From Adiantum capillus-veneris (Eukaryota; Streptophyta; Polypodiopsida; Polypodiales; Pteridaceae): a stretch of 64,000 nucleotides of DNA. The DNA lies in assembly GCA_014529385.2 (NCBI GenBank), contig CM043968.1, positions 131,312,018 through 131,376,017 of the forward strand, read 5' to 3'. The notes beneath the pieces were generated by a model. The model had not been told where the DNA came from. It saw nothing but the letters and a program-made list of their open reading frames with translations, and made no database searches. A program made the position numbers and the translations under genes. Shown piece by piece: positions 1-9,043 of the stretch; within the stretch, counting starts at the first letter, position 1; each line of letters starts with the position of its first letter.

Positions 1-1
1 A

Positions 2-265
2 AAGAAAGATTTTGCAATATCCACTTTCGGTGTTAACTTTCGCGGGCGCCTTATTGCCCGTGTCAGCATGAACCAAGCTGTAGGGGTTAATGACACCCAA
101 GAAATCAAAACCACTTTACTTAACAGGGAGCCACCCAAAAAGGCCAAGCGCCAGAAAATTGTAATTCGAAAGATCCTAAAGCAAAAGCCGGATATCATGT
201 TAAGCATTGATTTCTTTAATGAAACTAATTTTTGGTGTCTACGACTCTTACTTGCAAGGTTTTGA
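2..265 (+). pseudogene. Gene X, 3' part of last exon, left copy (stop lost)
   Basis: This is the same reading frame as the last exon of gene X at 62689-63120. The left window edge cuts it. In the right copy the protein ends with PDIM and TAA at 63118-63120. Here that codon is TTA (199-201), so the frame runs on for 21 more codons to 265. The shared part is lysine and arginine rich (EPPKKAKRQK, RKILKQK), which could be nuclear localisation sequence. Function is unknown. The stop loss suggests this copy is no longer under selection or ends differently. Confidence 0.7.
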
Positions 266-438
266 ATTTCTTATATGTTGGGCTTCCATTGTGTATGAGA
301 AGCACCATAATTTCTGATATGACTACTAAAGGGTTTGGCAAGCATTAAAATTATTAAAATGCATACTTTGTTATATCTAGGCTTCCAAAGTTGTGGATGT
401 GCCTACTAAAAATTCTTGGAAGGCTCTAAAATGGGCTA

Positions 439-502
439 CCACAAGGGCGCGCATTTGGCCCTTCCATCAGCAAATGAAAGGGGAAAATGCGCGCCCTTGT
501 GG
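439..502. repeat. Hairpin 1, 18-bp perfect arms (left copy)
   Basis: The arms are CCACAAGGGCGCGCATTT (439-456) and its exact complement (485-502), with a 28-base loop that itself has pairing CCCTT/AAGGG. The same core is used by hairpin 2 and by a hairpin near 45.1 kb. It lies in the spacer between convergent gene X and the H3-like gene. It could be a terminator or processing hairpin, a protein-binding palindrome, or a small-RNA precursor. Nothing in the sequence decides between these. Confidence 0.85.
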
Positions 503-860
503 CAGATGATTTTGGACCCATCTAGGAGCATACCTAGGTGCAAAACAAATAGACAAGACATTAATATGTTTTATCTGCTCATTTGGGGTAATCTTAAGCC
601 CATCTTGGCCCAGATACTGAAAGTTGTAATAACAAACCACAAGAGGAAACTATGTGGCAATCTCTAGCCCATTTTGGAGTATAGGACTGACTTCACAGAT
701 GCAATAACCATCCTTCAAAATTTCTATGCTACATGGACTAAGGGGGGATGATTGCCAGATGCATCTATCCTAATTGAAGCATTGAATCAAACAAAATATC
801 CTTATTGCTTGTTAAAATTATTTGGAAACCATTGGAAAGTGTTTGGAATGCACTAGAAAA

Positions 861-934
861 GGCTGCCACAAGGGCGCGCATTTTGTCCATCCATATGCCT
901 CTGGAAGCCCCAAATGCGCGCCCTTGTGGCAGCC
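861..934. repeat. Hairpin 2, 23-bp perfect arms (left copy)
   Basis: Arm GGCTGCCACAAGGGCGCGCA plus TTT (861-883) pairs perfectly with 912-934 around a 28-base loop. It contains the same CCACAAGGGCGCGCATTT core as hairpin 1. Perfect arms are kept in the right copy at 63779-63852 although the loop has changed. Confidence 0.85.
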
Positions 935-1154
935 AGTTTGGGAGCATACCAAGCCATTTTCAACACTTTGTAGATGCTTTTTCCATGCAATAGTGAGTCA
1001 CATAGCATGGATGTATTAGGAAGTGCATGCCCCACTTAGCCAAGGTGCTTAACGTAGGCAAGTTTTCACAATAACAAGCTAATGGCTACATACATACGAT
1101 AGAAGGTAGACAAAACTTGGACCAGTGCTACATCGCATGGTACAAAATTAAAAC

Positions 1155-1271
1155 AATACAATGCGCAGTGGGGTATAAAATAAAAGAAGCTTATATTCAA
1201 ATTCTTCCCAATACAATGCACAGAGTGGGGTATACAATCAAAAGACGCTTGCATTCAAATTCTTCCCAATC
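1155..1271. repeat. 55-bp tandem duplication
   Basis: Two units begin with AATACAATGC at 1155 and 1210 and end in ATTCAAATTCTTCCCA. They sit just downstream of the H3-like stop codon, so they would be in its 3' UTR. Confidence 0.7.
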
Positions 1272-1316
1272 TTGGAAGTTCCATAAATACAAAAAGGTTT
1301 GATGCCTAATTACAAG

Positions 1317-2178
1317 CTATTCCTCATGGTGCAAACGGCGAGAAAGCTGCATATCCTTGGGCATAATGGTTACACGCTTTGCATGGATGGTACATAGGTT
1401 CGAATCCTCGAATATGCTAGTTAGATATTGCTCTGCTGCCTCTTGGACTGCCTCTATGGCCACGACGCCCATCCGAAACTGAGTGTTGTACAATTGAAAA
1501 ACCTCCCTGCATAGCCTTGCAAAAGGGGCTCTCCGAATCAAGAGCTTGGTGCTCTTTTGATAGTGGAGAATCTCCGCAAAAGCACGGATGGACTTTCGTA
1601 CCTTCTGAGGTCGACGTGGAGGTGCATTTGTGGCAAGAGTTGGGGCAGCTTGCTTCCTCTTCTTGTAGACAATGCTCTTTCTCTTTTTTTTCTGCACAGG
1701 CACTTCCAACACCTCATAATCTGATTCCACCCACTCTCCATCTGATTCGTGCTCTTCACTATTGAGCGGATGTGATGGTGTAGGTCCACTCCCTTTAGGA
1801 AGTGTCTTACCCCCAATAGACATGTGAGCCTCATAAGTTTGTATTTTAACGCCAACCCATGGGGCATCTTCATCCGTTTGCGTCTCTTCGGAGCCTTCTG
1901 ACGGCTGCTTTTGGCTGTTTGTTTCTTTACCTTGGTCGCTCTCATCCTCCCTATTGCCATCAGAATCGTTGGAGTCCGATGAATAGACAACAAGGCGATG
2001 CTTCCTTCTCTCTTTTGCTGCTGTAGAGGACTGGCCATATTGATTTGAAGCTCCGCTTCATCTGTGTGGACTTCACCTTGAGCTTGTGAAGTTCCAGCTT
2101 CTGCTACTGTACCTTTGAGTCGTTGTCCATCCGGCCCCGTTGGATATGCAATCCTTGTCGTTTGTTTGTTCTTGCCAT
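1317..2178 (-). CDS. Histone H3-like protein with long N-terminal extension
   Basis: Proposed exons are 2178-2113 and 2030-1317, with an 82-bp intron having donor AAG|GTACAG and acceptor GGCCAG|. This gives 259 codons. The start codon opens MARTNK, like the MART start of H3. Residues about 50-165 are acidic and basic low complexity ([15 protein letters not shown]). Residues about 167-259 are a complete histone fold: [40 protein letters not shown]. Loop 1 has the same length as canonical H3, not the longer CENH3 form. Canonical H3 is 136 residues. The neighbour at 2320-5193 on the same strand is transposase-like. The splice choice is by eye; the H3 fold itself is clear. Confidence 0.85.
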
Positions 2179-2218
2179 GGTAGCACCTAGTTGGGAAAAT
2201 GAAAAAATGAGCGCCTTC

Positions 2219-2236
2219 AACATTTAAATAGGTTTT
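2219..2236 (-). promoter_or_regulatory. Possible TATA box of the H3-like gene
   Basis: The minus strand reads CCTATTTAAATG about 45 bases upstream of the proposed start codon at 2178. It is a weak TATA-like match placed plausibly for a short leader. Confidence 0.3.
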
Positions 2237-2319
2237 TTTGAGATTTGGGCCCTTTCACACTATGCGGCCAATTGAGTGAAACTCAAATAAACCAATTGTA
2301 TTTAACAAGTAAACCGAGA

Positions 2320-5193
2320 TCATGCGGATGGCTGACGCGACGTCCAAACGCTGCCTTTTCGATACTTAGTTGCACGCCAAGCTTCATGGCCCAGGGACGC
2401 TCGTGAGCGTTTCCACTTCTCGGATGCTGGTGTACGGGAGGCGTTGCGTAAATGCTTTGCTAACATCGACTCTCTTACTTTCTCAATAGTGCGAGTTCTC
2501 CCAAAGGTGTGCCTAAAAAACAAGTTAAACATCTCTTGGAGGTAGTTGGAGTGTGAACCACCACCACCATGCCGAGTATTCTTGAAGTAGACTCCTTTTG
2601 CTCGATAGTGGGACTTATCCATGCCTTGTGTACTCCATATATCAAACGAACCATAGCGGTCCATGAAGTATGCTCCATGCGCATAGAGAATGTGCTAAAA
2701 CAACCAAGAAGGAGATAAGGCAATAGAAAAGTTGCATTTTCGAACGTTGCATATGTATTAAGTCCGTTAAAACAAACCATGTAGTGTGTAATCTTTCTTT
2801 CAGACCATCCGTCCTTAGCGGCCTTTGTGAATTCATAAAGCACCTTCTTGAACTCCTCTCGCTGCTCAATGGTGGTGCTTGAAAGATTCATCAATTGCAC
2901 AACCTTTTGAAAGGATGACCATACTAGCTTACGTTGGTTAGCAGCCTCCACATTGGGATCTTTGTCCGTCGTGCATGAACAAAAATCTTTCCACAACTCC
3001 CACCGCTTCTCACTTGCTGGATCGACACTTGCCTTGGATACCTGCATTGGGGACTTTGACATCTTCTTGAAAAATCGATGAGACTTGGCTCCATTCATGG
3101 AAACCTTCTGTGCCACCTCATATGTCTTTTCCCTACAAGTCTCTGCTACAATGTTCACCCTTGATCGGTGACATCCAATCTCATTAAGGAGCGTCTCCAC
3201 CCCTTGCAAGGAGTCTATTGACCGTTGAAGTGGCTTCATTGTGAAAGCATAATCAATGTGATGCTTTAGGATCCTATGAAATATTCGCATAAACGCATGC
3301 AATGTACAAAAGTGAACATTGTTTAGGGAGAAGGGAATTATGGGGTTCCACCCAGGATCTTTGCTATCCCTATTGGGCACTTGTAGCATATCACGTGAAA
3401 GAACCGAAGTTTGCCACTCCCTATTTATATGGTCATCATTATCTTCATCCTGACCTTCCACTTGAGTTGCTCGACTTGTCTTGTGCCCTTTCACACAGAA
3501 TGGGCAGGGAAGTAAATAATTTGCACCTTGTTTGCATCCATGCATGCACTTTATGGTCTTTAGATCACCACCTAAATGGCATTCAACATCAAACTCCCCA
3601 CGTCCTGGAACCATGAGCTTCTCACCGTTTATTTGAGCTTTAATGACCTCTCTGACCCATGGGATTCTACTGAAAATCCATGCGAGGACTTCATGTGTCT
3701 CTTTTGGAACTTCAATTGCACCAAGCCACCATATATCCTTCTCTGATTGCACACTAAAAGAGGGCTTTGTCGCTTCACTCGAACTGCAAGATTGCTTGGC
3801 ATAAGCTAGGGCTTCATTCATAAGCGTGATGCTCATTCTCTCCAACTTTCTCCCTTTAACAATTACACACTCATCCAACTTCAGCACGAACACAAGCTTG
3901 CCTTCAAGAACTGCCAACAATATAAAGCCTCACAATGCATGTTATGACACATCATAGAGCATGTAGGCAACCCTAAACTAACCTGCTTCACTCAAATTGT
4001 AGAAAACAGCCATGGACTGTTGCAATTGTATCAAGTCCACAAAGATATTGTTGAATTTGGTGTAAACAAACCCTTTGGTCCGCAACACACTGTTAGAAAC
4101 AGCACCGCTTCCCTTCCCGCGGCCCTTCCTTCCTTGTGATTTGCTACGGAGCGGTTGAAGAGGCATCGTGTCTTCAATATACAAGTAGTCACCTAATCGG
4201 TGAACAACATCTTCATTTGACACCTTCTTGGCAATAGCCACTCTATGAGAAAGTGGGAATAGGTTTTCCGTGACTCCTCGACTTCTTAATGCATCTTTTA
4301 ACACTTGATGTATTGATTAATAGCCCTTCGTACTAATCCCAACAGCATCATAAATATCCTGAACATCTAGATCAGTGACAATAATAGAAAAATCGCTAAG
4401 AACTCTCTTAGTGATTGCATCTTTCAAGTGTTTTGCCTCTGGAGCATCAAGCATCCCAATAAAGTCCTCTTTGTTGAAACAAGAACAAAGTAAAGAAGCC
4501 CTAGCTGACGCGTTCTCGCCGCCGCACGTTTCTTGGACGAAGTTTCTATTACCCAAAACAACAATGATGAGCGGTATTAGACTTAAACAACATGAGGGAC
4601 AGAACATCTTACCTCATAGCTATCACCCTTAGTTTTCCTGCACCTCCACGTGGTGCAAGAGTCTGAATTTCAGACAACTCTCGTTTCCTCACCCTACTTC
4701 CCATGGCAGTACTCTTCATGTCTGAAAGAGTATCCTCAAGCTTTTTAATTACATTTTCCTTGGTTGTGATGGTGCGCTTTGCCTCCTCAAGCGCACTAGT
4801 AGCTGTTTGCATCTGATCTTGAAGATTGTGGAAATTCCCATTCAACAACTGCCAATGATGCAAGTAGATCTCGGACCGCGCAATCTCCTGTCCGTTGAGT
4901 CTCTTGCAGTAGCCCAACAAACCTTGCTCTCCATTTCCAACGTATTGCAACAGTGATGGAATGTTTGTAAAAGGTGGATGGACATTGAGAGAAGAATCCT
5001 TTGGGTACAAGCATCCGTCTGTCCAGAGATCCACATTCTTCTCCCCTTGAGCGCGGCGTTCGTTGGCTGAAGGTAATGTACCCAAGCATGTTTTCGTTGT
5101 CGGAACATACTCTTGAGGTAGGCGTAGGAAAAGCCCTGGAGACCTACCGCATGGACAACTTGCTGGGACATTGGTCACGTTGTCAAGAGGCAT
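2320..5193 (-). pseudogene. Transposase-like gene, four exons, one in-frame stop
   Basis: Exons 5193-4613, 4545-3983, 3910-2778 and 2694-2320 join through GT-AG introns of 67, 72 and 83 bp. They give exactly 884 codons in one frame. Codon 270 (4317-4319) is TAA, the only break. Residues about 100-190 are a predicted coiled coil. Exon 3 has LKLDE then LGGDLKTIK (about 495), CPFC (about 517) and TLHAFMRIFHRIL. Exon 4 begins HILYAHGAYF and carries TQGMDKSHY. This order (first D, GGDLK, CPxC, D/xLHxFLR, THYMH, QGMEK-like) resembles uncharacterised RNase H-fold transposase-like proteins I recall from invertebrates. It is probably the element's own transposase; the superfamily is not assigned. An upstream ATG at 5400 is also open, through low-complexity sequence. 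Confidence 0.7.
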
Positions 5194-5196
5194 TGT

Positions 5197-5280
5197 AGGA
5201 TGGAGAGATGGAGCTGGAAGGATGGAGAGATAGAGCTTGTAGGATAGAGAGATGGAGCTTGAAGGATGGAGAGATGGGTG
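5197..5280. repeat. Minisatellite, about 27-bp unit
   Basis: Three imperfect units of GGATGGAGAGATGGAGCTTG type. It lies immediately upstream of the preferred start codon of the transposase-like gene and accounts for the low-complexity Ser/Pro/Leu translation in the longer start option. Confidence 0.75.
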
Positions 5281-5640
5281 CGTAGGTGCAGCAACAGCAG
5301 GTGCAGGTGCAAGGGGGAGGGGTGTAGGAGAGGAGCTTAGATTAGGAGGGAAAGTTTTCAATTTTGGGGGGAATTTCCTAAAAGTTTTGGAGGAAGTCAA
5401 AAAATGCTGAATTATGAGTAATTTAACTTTAAAATCTTTTTTTGTAATATGTATATATGTTGGGGGTACTTTTTAGGGGGGAATAGACTTTTTTTGAAAG
5501 TTTTTAAAAAAAGTCATTTTTTTGACCTCTTTGACCCACGGATTTGATTAGGTGGCATGGGAGAGTTAAGAGGCCACTTACAAGCTGGCCAAAAAGCTAG
5601 AGAGAGAAGACCCCCTACCCCCCTACTTTTCAAATGTTTT

Positions 5641-5693
5641 ACCCCCCCCCCCTTCCCTACTTTTTAAATGGTTAACCCCCCCCCCCCCCCCCC
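5641..5693. repeat. Subterminal poly-C tracts
   Basis: Runs of 11 C (5642-5652) and 18 C (5676-5693) lie about 150 bp inside the right end of the H3-carrying element. The opposite end has a 32-G run about 170 bp inside (59333-59364). The mirror placement supports both as parts of one element's inverted ends. Confidence 0.7.
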
Positions 5694-5807
5694 TTCCCCC
5701 TACCTTTTTAGGGGTCAAAGGTGGAGGAGACCCTAACAAAATAGCCCCATTCAAAGCCTTTGTCCCCCTTAATCTTGGCAGGCTTCCTTGAAATTAGGGA
5801 TTCTTAC

Positions 5808-5840
5808 AAGGCCCATGGAGAGTCCATTTTTTTCCTAATG
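5808..5840. repeat. Right terminal inverted repeat of the H3-carrying element
   Basis: The complement of 5808-5840 begins CATTAGGAAAAAAATGGACT and matches 59162-59194 at 30 of 33 positions. The 9 bases outside this end (5841-5849, GCTTCCCTC) match the 9 outside the other end (59153-59161, GCTTCCATG) at 7 of 9, a possible 9-bp target duplication. The terminus is inferred from the inverted match and from TNP2 homology beginning just outside. Confidence 0.6.
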
Positions 5841-6356
5841 GCTTCCCTCTCCTGCAAACACCTTGCCTTTGCCATTGTCCACAAGTCCACCCACTTGGTC
5901 ATAACCTTTGCATTGAGGATACAGAAGTTATTGACCACTTGGGATAGATCCATATCCATGTTAAATAATCTACCCTTTCCACTTGGAAAGTGTGAAGTCA
6001 CCCTTGCATCCTCCTCATCTGATCACATGCATAGACATTGAGGGATCAACTTTTGCCAAACACTCTGAAAGGTAAACAAATGCCTCTTGCATGATCCACC
6101 CTTTGGCCATACATGCCTTTGGCTGGGACTGTAGCTGCACAATATTTTTGAGAGTCTTTAAAAACCTCTCTAAAAAGATCATCCATTATTCATGCACTAC
6201 TCCACATATAGCAATCTCCTCAACCATGTGAACCAAGAGGTGCATTTGGCTAAAAAGAACGGATCAAGGAAATGCATCCTCAATGGCACACACAGTTTCC
6301 ACTGCAAGTGTATGAGTACTAGTGATGACATCTATTTCAATTTCTTTGGATCTTAC
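5841..6356 (-). pseudogene. CACTA TNP2 fragment, DUF4218 region
   Basis: Minus-strand frames read HLLVHMVEEIAICGVVHE, WMIFLERFLKTLKNIV and KACMAKGWIMQEAF, matching the DUF4218 region that follows the TNP2 catalytic part. Several stops interrupt it. It is bounded on the left by the H3-carrying element and on the right by another CACTA terminus at 6357. It fits as the upstream half of a TNP2 gene whose downstream half flanks the right copy at 58347-59150. Confidence 0.75.
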
Positions 6357-6547
6357 ACTACAAGGGTTTCTTCAACGTAGCGACGCTCATAGTATGACGT
6401 TCAAATGTGAAAAAGTGTCAGTGTCACTATAGTCTTTGGTATATAGTGATGCATGTAGCTACGCGGACCCTGTAAAATAATCCAAGAGTGCCAAAGACTC
6501 AGATCTATAGATATGAGTTTCGGCACTCTCCGCAAACCAGGTATACC

Positions 6548-6549
<2 letters not shown>

Positions 6550-6607
<58 letters not shown>

Positions 6608-6650
6608 CACACACACACACCCGTACGCACACACACACACACACGCACGC
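6550..6650. repeat. (CT)n then (CA)n microsatellite
   Basis: CT dinucleotides at 6550-6604 pass into CA dinucleotides. The long frames here coding for Ser-Leu or Cys-Val runs are artefacts of the repeat. Confidence 0.95.
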
Positions 6651-6763
6651 ACCCACGAGAAGAGGAGGGAGAGCTAGGTATGATCCTTCTTCTCCTCTCT
6701 CTCATGTTCCCTTCCCCTCTTTCTTTCTCTCTCCCACACACACCCGCACATTGTGTGTATGTG

Positions 6764-6768
<5 letters not shown>

Positions 6769-6855
<87 letters not shown>

Positions 6856-6951
6856 TACACACACATGCATAAACAAAGAACACACACACACACACATATT
6901 GAGAGAGAGAGAGAGATATAGAGAAGTAAAAAGAGAGAAAGAGAGATAGAG

Positions 6952-6995
<44 letters not shown>
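6769..6995. repeat. (GT)n and (GA)n microsatellites
   Basis: GT repeats at 6769-6800, GA repeats at 6800-6848, and further GA tracts at 6901-6995. Confidence 0.95.
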
Positions 6996-6999
<4 letters not shown>

Positions 7000-7278
7000 G
7001 AGATAGAATATTACATTAAATGTCTTCAAAATGCCCTATGACTGATGAGACCAATCCTATGAATTATTTGGGGATCTAATCTAATGTCTATGTTGTCTGA
7101 GAAAGTAGTGCATCGGTCGGTGAAGAGATTCCTCAATGTTTGCCTTTGTAAATAGACGTATTGGGCGTCTCCCATATCGTACTAGAGTAGTCCTGTTGCT
7201 GTGATGGAGCCTCGGTCGATGTCGTGGGTGGATGTCTAGCTCTCCCGATATCACTGGCTCTGACAACTAATATATCTT

Positions 7279-7280
<2 letters not shown>

Positions 7281-7368
<88 letters not shown>

Positions 7369-7530
7369 AACACACATACATTGAGAGAGAAAAGGAGACA
7401 AAAAGAGAGAGAGACATAGACACAAACACACATACATTGAGAGAGAGAAAAGGAGACAAAAAGAGAGAGATGAGAGATAGAGAAATATATATAGATAAAA
7501 GAGAGAGAGAAAGAGAGATAGAGAGAGAGT
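7281..7530. repeat. (GA)n microsatellite with 60-bp derived repeats
   Basis: An 86-bp GA tract (7281-7366) is followed by two units containing CAAACACACATACATTGAGAG and AAAAGGAGACAAAAAGAGAG. Confidence 0.9.
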
Positions 7531-7539
7531 CATAGGTTT

Positions 7540-7780
7540 ATGATTTAGTTTTAATATTTAAGTTAGAGTTTAGGTTACAGTCTAGGTTTAGGTTTATTGT
7601 TAGAGCTTTGGGTTTAGGTTTAGGATGTTAACTTTATATTTAAAATTTAGAGCATAGTTAGGGATATTTAAAGATAGTTAGTGATTAGAGCTTAGGTTTA
7701 GATGATTTAAGATTAGATTTTGGATTTAGTTTCAAGATTATGGTTTAAGTTTAGAGTTAGGTTTATGGTTATATTTGCAG
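7540..7780. repeat. Degenerate TTTAGG-rich repeat
   Basis: TTTAGG, TTTAGGTTTAGG and GTTTAGAGTTAGG variants recur without a fixed period. It resembles degenerate plant telomere-type sequence (TTTAGGG) but has no intact array. It may be a low-complexity spacer of the neighbouring element. Confidence 0.5.
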
Positions 7781-7799
7781 TAGTTTGTATGTAACTCAC

Positions 7800-8820
7800 A
7801 TGAGTTTAGATATGTAGTTGTTTGCACATGCAAGCTCACATGTGCAAACGGCTCGCGAATAAGCCGTTTGTGCATGTGAGCTTGCAAGTAAGTAAAGAGC
7901 AATGATTGTAAATGAAGCCACCGTTTTGTGGGGTGCGCAATGTGAGAGTGTAGTGGCGCGAAGAATTCCTCTCATCAATGGCTTGAATGCTTGAGTTCCT
8001 TCCAAGGAAGAAGAGGTCCCCTTTTATAGGTGAAGGGAAGCCACAAGGGTTTACACAAGAAGAGAGGAGCCAGTGTGAACAGGAATTGGAAAAGTTGGAA
8101 ATGAGCTATCCCTGCATGATGTGGGCAGACTGGGGTCCAGTATTTTGATCATAGCTCCTCAACCGTAGCTCCAAATAAAAAAGTAAAAATATGGGCAGAA
8201 ACTTCAGCTCATTAGCTACGATTTTCATTTTAAAATCATTTTCCAATTCGGATTGGAACCTTGTGTAAAAAATTCATCAAAATAGGGTCCATTTATGGCA
8301 GCAAAAGTCTTCATGTGGTCTCCTTAGCCTTGACTTTCATTTAATTCCAAAGGACACCTCATGCCATATGAAAGCATGACATTGCTCCTTGACAAAGTTT
8401 TGTAATAATGCTTGCAATAATGCATTAAAATAAGTGTATCTTTGAAATCATGCCACCTAGTGTCCCACTAGGATTTGATTCTCTCCTAGTAGCTATTTAA
8501 AAAGAAATATAAGAAAAGTGTAAAAAATACATAGAATATATATATATTGGAGTTTATCCTAGATATAGGATCTAGCTAGGGTGTGAGATGATAATGAAAT
8601 AATATAAATAAATAATCAATGCTTTTTGCCCCAAGTTAAAGAGGCGGAGCTATTGATGCTTTTCCCATAGTATTTTCTGATGGTAAAGTAAGGATATGTT
8701 ACCCTTGAGAAAAATAATAGGATGAGATAGAAGGCTTATTATTATACTTAAATATGCATATGCACACTATAGGAAATATAAGTATGTATCTAAAAAAATA
8801 CAAGATAACTCTTGTAGCAT
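7800..8820. mobile_element. Diverged LTR related to the 17924-20628 LTR
   Basis: Bases 8128-8330 follow the same order of motifs as 19623-19820 in the Tat-type LTR: CTGGGGTCCA, ATCATAG.TC, GTAGCTC.AAA, TTCAGC, GAGCTAC or TTAGCTACG, CAAATTCGG or CCAATTCGG, AAAATTCA.CAAAAT, then CATGCCACCTA. Identity is low, so this is a related family, not a copy. Ends are not defined. It may be the left LTR of the element remnant at 13770-16260. Confidence 0.45.
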
Positions 8821-8970
8821 GCGTTCCCACTATGTACGTGTCACAACACGACAACGTATATCGTGTGTACTCTCTCTCTCTCTACTCTATAATCTCGTGT
8901 ATATAAATCTGTCTCTCTCCATTAAGTAATCTACTCAATTATCTATTTAGCTACGTCTTATTTCCTAACA
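8821..8970 (+). mobile_element. Ty1/copia 5' LTR, truncated
   Basis: 8851-8970 matches the last 120 bases of the 3' LTR (13640-13769), both ending TTTCCTaaCA or TTCCTcaCA. The other 640 bases of the LTR are missing on this side. Confidence 0.85.
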
Positions 8971-8972
8971 AG

Positions 8973-8984
8973 CGGTATCAGAGC
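8973..8984 (+). promoter_or_regulatory. Primer binding site, initiator tRNA-Met type
   Basis: CGGTATCAGAGC follows the 5' LTR end by two bases. It differs at one base from the usual copia TGGTATCAGAGC, complementary to the 3' end of initiator tRNA-Met. Confidence 0.85.
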
Positions 8985-9043
8985 AAGGTTTGCTAGTAGC
9001 TAAATTATCTCAAGGAAAGAATTCCTTGAATTGAGTGGGAGTT

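Larger units (their letters stand above)
1..1082. repeat. Direct repeat, left copy (partner 62919-64000)
   Basis: Every base from 1 to 1082 aligns to 62919-64000 at a constant offset of 62918, so there is no net insertion or deletion. I counted about twenty substitutions by eye, giving roughly 98% identity. The repeat contains the end of gene X, its 3' flank and two hairpins. Both copies run off the window, so the true repeat is longer. The simplest reading is two same-orientation copies of one mobile element; a 62.9-kb tandem duplication would look the same here. Confidence 0.95.
6357..7535 (+). mobile_element. CACTA 5' terminal remnant
   Basis: It starts CACTACAAGGG, followed by the subterminal motif AGCGACGCTCATAG shared with the element at 31442-37880. 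A hairpin follows (6488-6533, arms AGAGTGCC...ACTCAGATCT), like the ACTCAGATCT hairpin near 37650. Long CT, CA, GT and GA tracts come next, as in that element's 5' region. No TNP2 follows and no matching right terminus was found, so this is a truncated end. Confidence 0.7.

Noticed and set aside
1397-1407. tRNA B-box-like GGTTCGAATCC
   Set aside because: It lies antisense to the H3 fold coding sequence, with no acceptor, D or anticodon arm around it.
1317-1823. CENH3 (centromeric H3) assignment
   Set aside because: Loop 1 has canonical H3 length and the C-terminal part is close to ordinary H3; a centromeric role cannot be claimed.
1538-2038. 166-codon minus ORF overlapping the H3-like gene
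   Set aside because: Shadow frame; the other frame carries the H3 fold and an acidic tail with a consistent splice.
5760-6041. 93-codon plus-strand ORF
   Set aside because: It is the antisense of the TNP2 DUF4218 fragment and of the element's terminal repeat.
6401-7533. Long ORFs on both strands
   Set aside because: They translate CT, CA, GT and GA microsatellites into Ser-Leu, Cys-Val, Arg-Glu or Thr-His runs.
7540-7780. Interstitial telomere
   Set aside because: TTTAGG variants are irregular and no TTTAGGG run is present.
8811-8820. CTTGTAG as the right end of the CACTA remnant at 6357
   Set aside because: Only seven bases match the expected end, and GTG is missing.
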